In this document: positions 18,518 to 32,372 of the stretch, piece by piece
How the letters are laid out: each line of letters begins with the position of its first letter
How positions within the stretch are numbered: the first letter of the stretch is position 1
DNA from: Siphonodentalium dalli
Taxonomy: Eukaryota; Mollusca; Scaphopoda; Gadilida; Siphonodentaliidae
DNA: 64,000 bases
Direction of reading: 5' to 3'
Assembly (NCBI GenBank): GCA_032622095.1
Contig: CP136062.1
Location: 150,220,875 to 150,284,874 of the forward strand
Made by a program: the position numbers and the translations under genes
The notes under the pieces: model-generated
Told to the model about the DNA's origin: nothing
Database searches by the model: none
What the model saw: only the letters and a program-made list of their open reading frames with translations

Positions 18518-20374
18518 CATAAAGGTCACGACATTGTCAACCGGACTTGGATGTATAAAAGCCTCCTTTATCAGAGATTTCTTCATTTACAATGTCCTGA
18601 AAAACTATTTCACTTTGGAGCAATGACAAGTTGAGAAACTTGGATTGTTCACTTTTGATTACGAAACAACTTTTACTATTAAAAAAATTTGATGAATAAA
18701 TGTTTCCGTGCATTTCACGGAAACATGGAATTTCCCCACCCCCGCAATCGGTGAACGTCACATACATGTTATAAAGGTCACGACATTGCCAACCGGACTT
18801 GGATGTATAAAAGCCTCCTTTATCAAAGATTTCTTCATTTACAATGTCCTGAAAAACTATTCCACTTTGGAGCAATGACAAGTTGAGAAACTTGGATTGT
18901 TCACTTTTGATTACGAAACAACTTTTACTATAAAAAAAATCTGATGAATAAATGTTTCCGTGCATTTCACGGACACTTGGAATTTACCCACCCCCGCAAT
19001 CGATGAACGTCACAGACAAGTTATAACGGTCACGACATTGCCAACCGGACTTGGATGTATAAAAGCCTCCTTTATCAAAGATTTCTTCATTTACAATGTC
19101 CTGAAAAACTATTCCACTTTGGAGCAATGACAAGTTGAGAAACTTGGATTGTTCACTTTTGATTACGAAACAACTTTTACTATAAAAACAATCTGATGAA
19201 AGCAAGTTTCCGTGCATTTCACGGAAACTTGGAATTTCCCCACCCCCGCAATCGGTTAACGTCACAGACATGTTATAAAGGTCACGACATTGCCAACCGG
19301 ACATGGATGTATAAAAGCCTCCTTTATCAAAGATTTCTTCATTTACAATGTCCTGAAAAACTATTCCACTTTGGAGCAATGACAAGTTGAGAAACTTGGA
19401 TTGTTCACTTTTGATTACGAAACAACTTTTACTATAAAAAAAATCTGATGAATAAATGTTTCCGTGCATTTCACGGAAACATGGAATTTCCCCACCCCCG
19501 CAATCGGTGAACGTCACAGACATGTTATAAAGGTCACGACATTGCCAACCGGACTTGGATGTATAAAAGCCTCCTTTATCAAAGATTTCTTCATTTACAA
19601 TGTCCTGAAAAACTATTCCACTTTGGAGCAATGACAAGTTGAGAAACTTGGATTGTTCACTTTTGATTACGAAACAACTTTTACTATAAAAACAATCTGA
19701 TGAAAGCAAGTTTCCGTGCATTTCACGGAAACTTGGAATTTCCCCACCCACGCAATCGGTTAACGTCACAGACATGTTATAAAGGTCACGACATTGCCAA
19801 CCGGACATGGATGTATAAAAGCCTCCTTTATCAAAGATTTCTTCATTTACAATGTCCTGAAAAACTATTCCACTTTGGAGCAATGACAAGTTGAGAAACT
19901 TGGATTGTTCACTTTTGATTACGAAACAACTTTTACTATAAAAAAAATCTGATGAATAAATGTTTCCGTGCATTTCACGGAAACATGGAATTTCCCCACC
20001 CCCGCAATCGGTGAACGTCACAGACATGTTATAAAGGTCACGACATTGCCAACCGGACTTGGATGTATAAAAGCCTCCTTTATCAAAGATTTCTTCATTT
20101 ACAATGTCCTGAAAAACTATTCCACTTTGGAGCAATGACAAGTTGAGAAACTTGGATTGTTCACTTTTGATTACGAAACAACTTTTACTATAAAAACAAT
20201 CTGATGAAAGCAAGTTTCCGTGCATTTCACGGAAACTTGGAATTTCCCCGCCCCCGCAAATTTCTTCATTTGAAAAACTATTTCACTTTGGAGCAATGAC
20301 AAGTTGAGAAACTTGGATTGTTCACTTTTGATTACGAAATAACTTTTACTATACAAAAATCTGATTCCGTGCAG
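18518..20374. repeat. 252-bp satellite block 3 (seven full repeats)
   Basis: Matches block 1 in length and in order of A, B and stop-bearing repeats. Confidence 0.9.
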
Positions 20375-20508
20375 GACAAAACCATGAACTGCAAAAAAGG
20401 AAAAATTAACGGGGATTCCCCTTCCATACAAACGACAGAACCAGTCCTTGTGAGTCTTGGAAATGTTTGTATATAAAATTTGGTTGAGAATTTTTTTAAA
20501 GAAAAAAA

Positions 20509-21318
20509 TTATTGTAACCACTTATGTTCGCGGATTTCAGAGAGGGTTATGCGTTTATTCACATCTGGTTCCAGAAGTCTCAATACTAAATCGACACAGT
20601 CATTCCCAACTTCGAGCGATTTTGGCAGCAGTGTTTCTCCGGGGGTTTGATTCTTCACAATTTTCTGGATATATGAGTTGCTGAATGGCATTCTTCCAAA
20701 CACCAATGAGTACATAATTATGCCCAAGCTCCATATATCTGCCATAAATGGATCGTAGTTTTCGCCCCGTATTATTTCAGGAGAAATATATGAAGAGCTC
20801 CCACAGAAAGTATTGCTCAATTCCTTCATGTTGGACATGCGCCTCGCAAAGCCAAAGTCGGTTATCTTTGCTTTGCCATTTAAGTCGAGCAGGATATTTT
20901 CCAATTTGAGATCTCGGTGCGCTATCTTCTGCTCATGCAGATTAACAACACCGTGAATAATTTGTTTGAATAATTGCTTTGCTTCGCCTTCGTTCATGGG
21001 GCCATTGTCAGTAATTTTGTCCAAGAGGTCACCTCCCCGAACCAGTTCCATGAAGATGTAAATATTTTCCTTCAGTTCGATAACATTATGCAGCTTGACA
21101 ACGCTATCTGAACTAATGCTCGAGAGAACGTTTATTTCTCTCGGTAAGAACTTTTCTAGGAACTCGGGTGAAGCATTCGTCTTATTGATTATTTTCACCG
21201 CCATTTCGACGGCTTTCTTTCCATTATTGTATACGCATTCTCTGATCTTGCCGAACGACCCTTCGCCCAGCTTTCGACCCAGAATGTATCCTTTTTTCGC
21301 AAGAAATGAATTTTCCAT
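20509..21318 (-). CDS. TSSK-like kinase, copy 4
   Basis: Protein identical to copy 1. Last intact copy before the indel-rich stretch. Confidence 0.88.
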   Translation of the reverse strand: MENSFLAKKGYILGRKLGEGSFGKIRECVYNNGKKAVEMAVKIINKTNASPEFLEKFLPREINVLSSISSDSVVKLHNVIELKENIYIFMELVRGGDLLDKITDNGPMNEGEAKQLFKQIIHGVVNLHEQKIAHRDLKLENILLDLNGKAKITDFGFARRMSNMKELSNTFCGSSSYISPEIIRGENYDPFMADIWSLGIIMYSLVFGRMPFSNSYIQKIVKNQTPGETLLPKSLEVGNDCVDLVLRLLEPDVNKRITLSEIREHKWLQ

Positions 21319-21406
21319 TTTTATTATAGAAAGTTTGAACTTTGTCCATTTCCTTTATTTATAGATTTTTTTCCAAACGACCCGAGCATCGGAGCGTGAC
21401 CCTTGT

Positions 21407-23263
21407 CATAAAGGTCACGACATTGTCAACCGGACTTGGATGTATAAAAGCCTCCTTTATCAGAGATTTCTTCATTTACAATGTCCTGAAAAACTATTTC
21501 ACTTTGGAGCAATGACAAGTTGAGAAACTTGGATTGTTCACTTTTGATTACGAAACAACTTTTACTATTAAAAAAATTTGATGAATAAATGTTTCCGTGC
21601 ATTTCACGGAAACATGGAATTTCCCCACCCCCGCAATCGGTGAACGTCACATACATGTTATAAAGGTCACGACATTGCCAACCGGACTTGGATGTATAAA
21701 AGCCTCCTTTATCAAAGATTTCTTCATTTACAATGTCCTGAAAAACTATTCCACTTTGGAGCAATGACAAGTTGAGAAACTTGGATTGTTCACTTTTGAT
21801 TACGAAACAACTTTTACTATAAAAAAAATCTGATGAATAAATGTTTCCGTGCATTTCACGGACACTTGGAATTTACCCACCCCCGCAATCGATGAACGTC
21901 ACAGACAAGTTATAACGGTCACGACATTGCCAACCGGACTTGGATGTATAAAAGCCTCCTTTATCAAAGATTTCTTCATTTACAATGTCCTGAAAAACTA
22001 TTCCACTTTGGAGCAATGACAAGTTGAGAAACTTGGATTGTTCACTTTTGATTACGAAACAACTTTTACTATAAAAACAATCTGATGAAAGCAAGTTTCC
22101 GTGCATTTCACGGAAACTTGGAATTTCCCCACCCCCGCAATCGGTTAACGTCACAGACATGTTATAAAGGTCACGACATTGCCAACCGGACATGGATGTA
22201 TAAAAGCCTCCTTTATCAAAGATTTCTTCATTTACAATGTCCTGAAAAACTATTCCACTTTGGAGCAATGACAAGTTGAGAAACTTGGATTGTTCACTTT
22301 TGATTACGAAACAACTTTTACTATAAAAAAAATCTGATGAATAAATGTTTCCGTGCATTTCACGGAAACATGGAATTTCCCCACCCCCGCAATCGGTGAA
22401 CGTCACAGACATGTTATAAAGGTCACGACATTGCCAACCGGACTTGGATGTATAAAAGCCTCCTTTATCAAAGATTTCTTCATTTACAATGTCCTGAAAA
22501 ACTATTCCACTTTGGAGCAATGACAAGTTGAGAAACTTGGATTGTTCACTTTTGATTACGAAACAACTTTTACTATAAAAACAATCTGATGAAAGCAAGT
22601 TTCCGTGCATTTCACGGAAACTTGGAATTTCCCCACCCACGCAATCGGTTAACGTCACAGACATGTTATAAAGGTCACGACATTGCCAACCGGACATGGA
22701 TGTATAAAAGCCTCCTTTATCAAAGATTTCTTCATTTACAATGTCCTGAAAAACTATTCCACTTTGGAGCAATGACAAGTTGAGAAACTTGGATTGTTCA
22801 CTTTTGATTACGAAACAACTTTTACTATAAAAAAAATCTGATGAATAAATGTTTCCGTGCATTTCACGGAAACATGGAATTTCCCCACCCCCGCAATCGG
22901 TGAACGTCACAGACATGTTATAAAGGTCACGACATTGCCAACCGGACTTGGATGTATAAAAGCCTCCTTTATCAAAGATTTCTTCATTTACAATGTCCTG
23001 AAAAACTATTCCACTTTGGAGCAATGACAAGTTGAGAAACTTGGATTGTTCACTTTTGATTACGAAACAACTTTTACTATAAAAACAATCTGATGAAAGC
23101 AAGTTTCCGTGCATTTCACGGAAACTTGGAATTTCCCCGCCCCCGCAAATTTCTTCATTTGAAAAACTATTTCACTTTGGAGCAATGACAAGTTGAGAAA
23201 CTTGGATTGTTCACTTTTGATTACGAAATAACTTTTACTATACAAAAATCTGATTCCGTGCAG
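21407..23263. repeat. 252-bp satellite block 4 (seven full repeats)
   Basis: Same layout as block 1, with no indels. The disturbed stretch starts only inside kinase copy 5, at about 23598. Confidence 0.9.
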
Positions 23264-23397
23264 GACAAAACCATGAACTGCAAAAAAGGAAAAATTAACG
23301 GGGATTCCCCTTCCATACAAACGACAGAACCAGTCCTTGTGAGTCTTGGAAATGTTTGTATATAAAATTTGGTTGAGAATTTTTTTAAAGAAAAAAA

Positions 23398-24200
23398 TTA
23401 TTGTAACCACTTATGTTCGCGGATTTCAGAGAGGGTTATGCGTTTATTCACATCTGGTTCCAGAAGTCTCAATACTAAATCGACACAGTCATTCCCAACT
23501 TCGAGCGATTTTGGCAGCAGTGTTTCTCCGGGGGTTTGATTCTTCACAATTTTCTGGATATATGAGTTGCTGAATGGCATTCTTCCAAACACCAATGATG
23601 CCCAAGCTCCATATATCTGCCATAAATGGATCGTAGTTTTCGCCCCGTATTATTTCAGGAGAAATATATGAAGAGCTCCCACAGAAAGTATTGCTCAATT
23701 CCTTCATGTTGGACATGCGCCTCGCAAAGCCAAAGTCGGTTTATCTTTGCTTTGCCATTTAAGTCGAGCAGGATATTTCCAATTTGAGATCTCGGTGCGC
23801 TATCTTCTGCTCATGCAGATTAACAACACCGTGGAATAATTTGTTTGAATAATTGCTTTGCTTCGCCTTCGTTCAATGGGGCCATTGTCAGTAATTTTGT
23901 CCAAGAGGTCACCTCCCCGAACCAGTTCCATGAAGATGTAAATATTTTCCTTCAGTCGATAACATTATGCAGCTGACAACGCTATCTGAACTAATGCTCG
24001 AGAGAACGTTTTATTTCTCTCGGTAAGAACTTTTCTAGGAACTCGGGGTGAAGCATTCGTCTTATTGATTATTTTCACCGCCCATTTCGACGGCTTTCTT
24101 TCCATTATTGTATACGCATTCTCTGATCTTGCCGAACGACCCTTCGCCCAGGCTTTCGACCCAGAATGTATCCTTTTTTCGCAAGAAATGAATTTTCCAT
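23398..24200 (-). pseudogene. TSSK-like kinase, copy 5, frame broken by many indels
   Basis: The C-terminal 65 codons are normal. Then an 11-bp deletion at about 23598 and a series of one-base gains and losses (for example ggtttatc, atatttcc, gtggaata, ttcaatggg, cagtcgat, cgcccattt, ccaggctt) break the frame repeatedly back to the ATG at 24200. Almost no substitutions accompany them. A true decayed gene would accumulate both, so this looks like a poorly corrected long-read segment rather than a pseudogene; the underlying gene may be intact. Confidence 0.75.
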
Positions 24201-24295
24201 TTTTATTATAGAAAGTTTGAACTTTGTCCATTTCCTTTATTTATAGATTTTTTTTCCAAACGACCCGAGCATCGGAGCGTGACCCTTGTCCATAA

Positions 24296-26154
24296 AGGTC
24301 ACGACATTGTCAACCGGACTTGGATGTATAAAGAGCCTCCTTTATCAGAGATTTCTTCATTTACAATGTCCTGAAAAACTATTTCACTTTGGAGCAATGA
24401 CAAGTTGAGAAACTTGGATTGTTCACTTTTGATTACGAAACAACTTTTACTATTAAAAAAAATTTGATGAATAAAATGTTTCCGTGCATTTCACGGAAAC
24501 ATGGAATTTTCCCCACCCCCGCAATCGGTGAACGTCACATACATGTTATAAAGGTCACGACATTGCCAACCGGACTTGGATGTATAAAAGCCTCCTTTAT
24601 CAAAGATTTCTTCATTTACAATGTCCTGAAAAACTATTCCACTTTGGAGCAATGACAAGTTGAGAAACTTGGATTGTTCACTTTTGATTACGAAACAACT
24701 TTTACTATAAAAAAAATCTGATGAATAAATGTTTCCGTGCATTTCACGGACACTTGGAATTTACCCACCCCCGCAATCGATGAACGTCCACAGACAAGTT
24801 ATAACGGTCACGACATTGCCAACCGGACTTGGATGTATAAAAGCCTCCTTTATCAAAGATTTCTTCATTTACAATGTCCTGAAAAACTATTCCACTTTGG
24901 AGCAATGACAAGTTGAGAAACTTGGATTGTTCACTTTTGATTACGAAACAACTTTTACTATAAAAACAATCTGATGAAAGCAAGTTTCCGTGCATTTCAC
25001 GGAAACTTGGAATTTCCCCACCCCCGCAATCGGTTAACGTCACAGACATGTTATAAAGGTCACGACATTGCCAACCGGACATGGATGTATAAAAGCCTCC
25101 TTTATCAAAGATTTCTTCATTTACAATGTCCTGAAAAACTATTCCACTTTGGAGCAATGACAAGTTGAGAAACTTGGATTGTTCACTTTTGATTACGAAA
25201 CAACTTTTACTATAAAAAAAATCTGATGAATTAAATGTTTCCGTGCATTTCACGGAAACATGGAATTTCCCCACCCCCGCAATCGGTGAACGTCACAGAC
25301 ATGTTATAAAAGGTCACGACATTGCCACCGGACTTGGATGTATAAAAGCCTCCTTTATCAAAGATTTCTTCATTTACAATGTCCTGAAAAACTATTCCAC
25401 TTTGGAGCAATGACAAGTTGAGAAACTTGGATTGTTCACTTTTGATTACGAAACAACTTTTACTATAAAAACAATCTGATGAAAGCAAGTTTCCGTGCAT
25501 TTCACGGAAACTTGGAATTTTCCCCACCCACGCAATCGGTTAACGTCACAGACATGTTATAAAGGTCACGACATTGCCAACCGGACATGGATGTATAAAA
25601 GCCTCCTTTATCAAAGATTTCTTCATTTACAATGTCCTGAAAAACTATTCCACTTTGGAGCAATGACAAGTTGAGAAACTTGGATTGTTCACTTTTGATT
25701 ACGAAACAACTTTTACTATAAAAAAAATCTGATGAATAAATGTTTCCGTGCATTTCACGGAAACATGGAATTTCCCCACCCCCGCAATCGGTGAACGTCA
25801 CAGACATGTTATAAAGGTCACGACATTGCCAACCGGACTTGGATGTATAAAAGCCTCCTTTATCAAAGATTTCTTCATTTACAATGTCCTGAAAAACTAT
25901 TCCACTTTGGAGCAATGACAAGTTGAGAAACTTGGATTGTTCACTTTTGATTACGAAACAACTTTTACTATAAAAACAATCTGATGAAAGCAAGTTTCCG
26001 TGCATTTCACGGAAACTTGGAATTTCCCCGCCCCCGCAAATTTCTTCATTTGAAAAACTATTTCACTTTGGAGCAATGACAAGTTGAGAAACTTGGATTG
26101 TTCACTTTTGATTACGAAATAACTTTTACTATACAAAAATCTGATTCCGTGCAG
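24296..26154. repeat. 252-bp satellite block 5 (seven repeats, indel-rich on the left)
   Basis: Has the normal repeat order. One-base indels continue through about 25521 (gaattaaatg, ttataaaagg, attgccaccgg, gaattttccc) and then cease. They cut the usual 413-codon frame into pieces. Net length change across unit 5 is only +2 bp. Confidence 0.88.
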
Positions 26155-26288
26155 GACAAAACCATGAACTGCAAAAAAGGAAAAATTAACGGGGATTCCC
26201 CTTCCATACAAACGACAGAACCAGTCCTTGTGAGTCTTGGAAATGTTTGTATATAAAATTTGGTTGAGAATTTTTTTAAAGAAAAAAA

Positions 26289-27098
26289 TTATTGTAACCA
26301 CTTATGTTCGCGGATTTCAGAGAGGGTTATGCGTTTATTCACATCTGGTTCCAGAAGTCTCAATACTAAATCGACACAGTCATTCCCAACTTCGAGCGAT
26401 TTTGGCAGCAGTGTTTCTCCGGGGGTTTGATTCTTCACAATTTTCTGGATATATGAGTTGCTGAATGGCATTCTTCCAAACACCAATGAGTACATAATTA
26501 TGCCCAAGCTCCATATATCTGCCATAAATGGATCGTAGTTTTCGCCCCGTATTATTTCAGGAGAAATATATGAAGAGCTCCCACAGAAAGTATTGCTCAA
26601 TTCCTTCATGTTGGACATGCGCCTCGCAAAGCCAAAGTCGGTTATCTTTGCTTTGCCATTTAAGTCGAGCAGGATATTTTCCAATTTGAGATCTCGGTGC
26701 GCTATCTTCTGCTCATGCAGATTAACAACACCGTGAATAATTTGTTTGAATAATTGCTTTGCTTCGCCTTCGTTCATGGGGCCATTGTCAGTAATTTTGT
26801 CCAAGAGGTCACCTCCCCGAACCAGTTCCATGAAGATGTAAATATTTTCCTTCAGTTCGATAACATTATGCAGCTTGACAACGCTATCTGAACTAATGCT
26901 CGAGAGAACGTTTATTTCTCTCGGTAAGAACTTTTCTAGGAACTCGGGTGAAGCATTCGTCTTATTGATTATTTTCACCGCCATTTCGACGGCTTTCTTT
27001 CCATTATTGTATACGCATTCTCTGATCTTGCCGAACGACCCTTCGCCCAGCTTTCGACCCAGAATGTATCCTTTTTTCGCAAGAAATGAATTTTCCAT
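26289..27098 (-). CDS. TSSK-like kinase, copy 6
   Basis: Protein identical to copy 1. Lies 2,891 bp from copy 5 and only 2,385 bp from copy 7, because its satellite block is short. Confidence 0.88.
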   Translation of the reverse strand: MENSFLAKKGYILGRKLGEGSFGKIRECVYNNGKKAVEMAVKIINKTNASPEFLEKFLPREINVLSSISSDSVVKLHNVIELKENIYIFMELVRGGDLLDKITDNGPMNEGEAKQLFKQIIHGVVNLHEQKIAHRDLKLENILLDLNGKAKITDFGFARRMSNMKELSNTFCGSSSYISPEIIRGENYDPFMADIWSLGIIMYSLVFGRMPFSNSYIQKIVKNQTPGETLLPKSLEVGNDCVDLVLRLLEPDVNKRITLSEIREHKWLQ

Positions 27099-27186
27099 TT
27101 TTATTATAGAAAGTTTGAACTTTGTCCATTTCCTTTATTTATAGATTTTTTTCCAAACGACCCGAGCATCGGAGCGTGACCCTTGT

Positions 27187-28539
27187 CATAAAGGTCACGA
27201 CATTGTCAACCGGACTTGGATGTATAAAAGCCTCCTTTATCAGAGATTTCTTCATTTACAATGTCCTGAAAAACTATTTCACTTTGGAGCAATGACAAGT
27301 TGAGAAACTTGGATTGTTCACTTTTGATTACGAAACAACTTTTACTATTAAAAAAATTTGATGAATAAATGTTTCCGTGCATTTCACGGAAACATGGAAT
27401 TTCCCCACCCCCGCAATCGGTGAACGTCACATACATGTTATAAAGGTCACGACATTGCCAACCGGACTTGGATGTATAAAAGCCTCCTTTATCAAAGATT
27501 TCTTCATTTACAATGTCCTGAAAAACTATTCCACTTTGGAGCAATGACAAGTTGAGAAACTTGGATTGTTCACTTTTGATTACGAAACAACTTTTACTAT
27601 AAAAAAAATCTGATGAATAAATGTTTCCGTGCATTTCACGGACACTTGGAATTTACCCACCCCCGCAATCGATGAACGTCACAGACAAGTTATAACGGTC
27701 ACGACATTGCCAACCGGACTTGGATGTATAAAAGCCTCCTTTATCAAAGATTTCTTCATTTACAATGTCCTGAAAAACTATTCCACTTTGGAGCAATGAC
27801 AAGTTGAGAAACTTGGATTGTTCACTTTTGATTACGAAACAACTTTTACTATAAAAACAATCTGATGAAAGCAAGTTTCCGTGCATTTCACGGAAACTTG
27901 GAATTTCCCCACCCCCGCAATCGGTTAACGTCACAGACATGTTATAAAGGTCACGACATTGCCAACCGGACATGGATGTATAAAAGCCTCCTTTATCAAA
28001 GATTTCTTCATTTACAATGTCCTGAAAAACTATTCCACTTTGGAGCAATGACAAGTTGAGAAACTTGGATTGTTCACTTTTGATTACGAAACAACTTTTA
28101 CTATAAAAAAAATCTGATGAATAAATGTTTCCGTGCATTTCACGGAAACATGGAATTTCCCCACCCCCGCAATCGGTGAACGTCACAGACATGTTATAAA
28201 GGTCACGACATTGCCAACCGGACTTGGATGTATAAAAGCCTCCTTTATCAAAGATTTCTTCATTTACAATGTCCTGAAAAACTATTCCACTTTGGAGCAA
28301 TGACAAGTTGAGAAACTTGGATTGTTCACTTTTGATTACGAAACAACTTTTACTATAAAAACAATCTGATGAAAGCAAGTTTCCGTGCATTTCACGGAAA
28401 CTTGGAATTTCCCCGCCCCCGCAAATTTCTTCATTTGAAAAACTATTTCACTTTGGAGCAATGACAAGTTGAGAAACTTGGATTGTTCACTTTTGATTAC
28501 GAAATAACTTTTACTATACAAAAATCTGATTCCGTGCAG
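27187..28539. repeat. 252-bp satellite block 6 (five full repeats; 504 bp shorter)
   Basis: Lacks exactly one A/B dimer. The remaining frame is 245 codons (27653-28390) plus the kinase-proximal 142-codon frame. No scar is visible, as expected for in-register homologous loss. Confidence 0.9.
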
Positions 28540-28673
28540 GACAAAACCATGAACTGCAAAAAAGGAAAAATTAACGGGGATTCCCCTTCCATACAAACGA
28601 CAGAACCAGTCCTTGTGAGTCTTGGAAATGTTTGTATATAAAATTTGGTTGAGAATTTTTTTAAAGAAAAAAA

Positions 28674-29483
28674 TTATTGTAACCACTTATGTTCGCGGAT
28701 TTCAGAGAGGGTTATGCGTTTATTCACATCTGGTTCCAGAAGTCTCAATACTAAATCGACACAGTCATTCCCAACTTCGAGCGATTTTGGCAGCAGTGTT
28801 TCTCCGGGGGTTTGATTCTTCACAATTTTCTGGATATATGAGTTGCTGAATGGCATTCTTCCAAACACCAATGAGTACATAATTATGCCCAAGCTCCATA
28901 TATCTGCCATAAATGGATCGTAGTTTTCGCCCCGTATTATTTCAGGAGAAATATATGAAGAGCTCCCACAGAAAGTATTGCTCAATTCCTTCATGTTGGA
29001 CATGCGCCTCGCAAAGCCAAAGTCGGTTATCTTTGCTTTGCCATTTAAGTCGAGCAGGATATTTTCCAATTTGAGATCTCGGTGCGCTATCTTCTGCTCA
29101 TGCAGATTAACAACACCGTGAATAATTTGTTTGAATAATTGCTTTGCTTCGCCTTCGTTCATGGGGCCATTGTCAGTAATTTTGTCCAAGAGGTCACCTC
29201 CCCGAACCAGTTCCATGAAGATGTAAATATTTTCCTTCAGTTCGATAACATTATGCAGCTTGACAACGCTATCTGAACTAATGCTCGAGAGAACGTTTAT
29301 TTCTCTCGGTAAGAACTTTTCTAGGAACTCGGGTGAAGCATTCGTCTTATTGATTATTTTCACCGCCATTTCGACGGCTTTCTTTCCATTATTGTATACG
29401 CATTCTCTGATCTTGCCGAACGACCCTTCGCCCAGCTTTCGACCCAGAATGTATCCTTTTTTCGCAAGAAATGAATTTTCCAT
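28674..29483 (-). CDS. TSSK-like kinase, copy 7
   Basis: Protein identical to copy 1, with the usual flanks on both sides. Confidence 0.88.
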   Translation of the reverse strand: MENSFLAKKGYILGRKLGEGSFGKIRECVYNNGKKAVEMAVKIINKTNASPEFLEKFLPREINVLSSISSDSVVKLHNVIELKENIYIFMELVRGGDLLDKITDNGPMNEGEAKQLFKQIIHGVVNLHEQKIAHRDLKLENILLDLNGKAKITDFGFARRMSNMKELSNTFCGSSSYISPEIIRGENYDPFMADIWSLGIIMYSLVFGRMPFSNSYIQKIVKNQTPGETLLPKSLEVGNDCVDLVLRLLEPDVNKRITLSEIREHKWLQ

Positions 29484-29571
29484 TTTTATTATAGAAAGTT
29501 TGAACTTTGTCCATTTCCTTTATTTATAGATTTTTTTCCAAACGACCCGAGCATCGGAGCGTGACCCTTGT

Positions 29572-31428
29572 CATAAAGGTCACGACATTGTCAACCGGAC
29601 TTGGATGTATAAAAGCCTCCTTTATCAGAGATTTCTTCATTTACAATGTCCTGAAAAACTATTTCACTTTGGAGCAATGACAAGTTGAGAAACTTGGATT
29701 GTTCACTTTTGATTACGAAACAACTTTTACTATTAAAAAAATTTGATGAATAAATGTTTCCGTGCATTTCACGGAAACATGGAATTTCCCCACCCCCGCA
29801 ATCGGTGAACGTCACATACATGTTATAAAGGTCACGACATTGCCAACCGGACTTGGATGTATAAAAGCCTCCTTTATCAAAGATTTCTTCATTTACAATG
29901 TCCTGAAAAACTATTCCACTTTGGAGCAATGACAAGTTGAGAAACTTGGATTGTTCACTTTTGATTACGAAACAACTTTTACTATAAAAAAAATCTGATG
30001 AATAAATGTTTCCGTGCATTTCACGGACACTTGGAATTTACCCACCCCCGCAATCGATGAACGTCACAGACAAGTTATAACGGTCACGACATTGCCAACC
30101 GGACTTGGATGTATAAAAGCCTCCTTTATCAAAGATTTCTTCATTTACAATGTCCTGAAAAACTATTCCACTTTGGAGCAATGACAAGTTGAGAAACTTG
30201 GATTGTTCACTTTTGATTACGAAACAACTTTTACTATAAAAACAATCTGATGAAAGCAAGTTTCCGTGCATTTCACGGAAACTTGGAATTTCCCCACCCC
30301 CGCAATCGGTTAACGTCACAGACATGTTATAAAGGTCACGACATTGCCAACCGGACATGGATGTATAAAAGCCTCCTTTATCAAAGATTTCTTCATTTAC
30401 AATGTCCTGAAAAACTATTCCACTTTGGAGCAATGACAAGTTGAGAAACTTGGATTGTTCACTTTTGATTACGAAACAACTTTTACTATAAAAAAAATCT
30501 GATGAATAAATGTTTCCGTGCATTTCACGGAAACATGGAATTTCCCCACCCCCGCAATCGGTGAACGTCACAGACATGTTATAAAGGTCACGACATTGCC
30601 AACCGGACTTGGATGTATAAAAGCCTCCTTTATCAAAGATTTCTTCATTTACAATGTCCTGAAAAACTATTCCACTTTGGAGCAATGACAAGTTGAGAAA
30701 CTTGGATTGTTCACTTTTGATTACGAAACAACTTTTACTATAAAAACAATCTGATGAAAGCAAGTTTCCGTGCATTTCACGGAAACTTGGAATTTCCCCA
30801 CCCACGCAATCGGTTAACGTCACAGACATGTTATAAAGGTCACGACATTGCCAACCGGACATGGATGTATAAAAGCCTCCTTTATCAAAGATTTCTTCAT
30901 TTACAATGTCCTGAAAAACTATTCCACTTTGGAGCAATGACAAGTTGAGAAACTTGGATTGTTCACTTTTGATTACGAAACAACTTTTACTATAAAAAAA
31001 ATCTGATGAATAAATGTTTCCGTGCATTTCACGGAAACATGGAATTTCCCCACCCCCGCAATCGGTGAACGTCACAGACATGTTATAAAGGTCACGACAT
31101 TGCCAACCGGACTTGGATGTATAAAAGCCTCCTTTATCAAAGATTTCTTCATTTACAATGTCCTGAAAAACTATTCCACTTTGGAGCAATGACAAGTTGA
31201 GAAACTTGGATTGTTCACTTTTGATTACGAAACAACTTTTACTATAAAAACAATCTGATGAAAGCAAGTTTCCGTGCATTTCACGGAAACTTGGAATTTC
31301 CCCGCCCCCGCAAATTTCTTCATTTGAAAAACTATTTCACTTTGGAGCAATGACAAGTTGAGAAACTTGGATTGTTCACTTTTGATTACGAAATAACTTT
31401 TACTATACAAAAATCTGATTCCGTGCAG
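29572..31428. repeat. 252-bp satellite block 7 (seven full repeats)
   Basis: Standard length and order; no private variant noticed. Confidence 0.9.
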
Positions 31429-31562
31429 GACAAAACCATGAACTGCAAAAAAGGAAAAATTAACGGGGATTCCCCTTCCATACAAACGACAGAACCAGTC
31501 CTTGTGAGTCTTGGAAATGTTTGTATATAAAATTTGGTTGAGAATTTTTTTAAAGAAAAAAA

Positions 31563-32372
31563 TTATTGTAACCACTTATGTTCGCGGATTTCAGAGAGGG
31601 TTATGCGTTTATTCACATCTGGTTCCAGAAGTCTCAATACTAAATCGACACAGTCATTCCCAACTTCGAGCGATTTTGGCAGCAGTGTTTCTCCGGGGGT
31701 TTGATTCTTCACAATTTTCTGGATATATGAGTTGCTGAATGGCATTCTTCCAAACACCAATGAGTACATAATTATGCCCAAGCTCCATATATCTGCCATA
31801 AATGGATCGTAGTTTTCGCCCCGTATTATTTCAGGAGAAATATATGAAGAGCTCCCACAGAAAGTATTGCTCAATTCCTTCATGTTGGACATGCGCCTCG
31901 CAAAGCCAAAGTCGGTTATCTTTGCTTTGCCATTTAAGTCGAGCAGGATATTTTCCAATTTGAGATCTCGGTGCGCTATCTTCTGCTCATGCAGATTAAC
32001 AACACCGTGAATAATTTGTTTGAATAATTGCTTTGCTTCGCCTTCGTTCATGGGGCCATTGTCAGTAATTTTGTCCAAGAGGTCACCTCCCCGAACCAGT
32101 TCCATGAAGATGTAAATATTTTCCTTCAGTTCGATAACATTATGCAGCTTGACAACGCTATCTGAACTAATGCTCGAGAGAACGTTTATTTCTCTCGGTA
32201 AGAACTTTTCTAGGAACTCGGGTGAAGCATTCGTCTTATTGATTATTTTCACCGCCATTTCGACGGCTTTCTTTCCATTATTGTATACGCATTCTCTGAT
32301 CTTGCCGAACGACCCTTCGCCCAGCTTTCGACCCAGAATGTATCCTTTTTTCGCAAGAAATGAATTTTCCAT
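31563..32372 (-). CDS. TSSK-like kinase, copy 8
   Basis: Protein identical to copy 1. Standard 2,889-bp spacing on both sides. Confidence 0.88.
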   Translation of the reverse strand: MENSFLAKKGYILGRKLGEGSFGKIRECVYNNGKKAVEMAVKIINKTNASPEFLEKFLPREINVLSSISSDSVVKLHNVIELKENIYIFMELVRGGDLLDKITDNGPMNEGEAKQLFKQIIHGVVNLHEQKIAHRDLKLENILLDLNGKAKITDFGFARRMSNMKELSNTFCGSSSYISPEIIRGENYDPFMADIWSLGIIMYSLVFGRMPFSNSYIQKIVKNQTPGETLLPKSLEVGNDCVDLVLRLLEPDVNKRITLSEIREHKWLQ

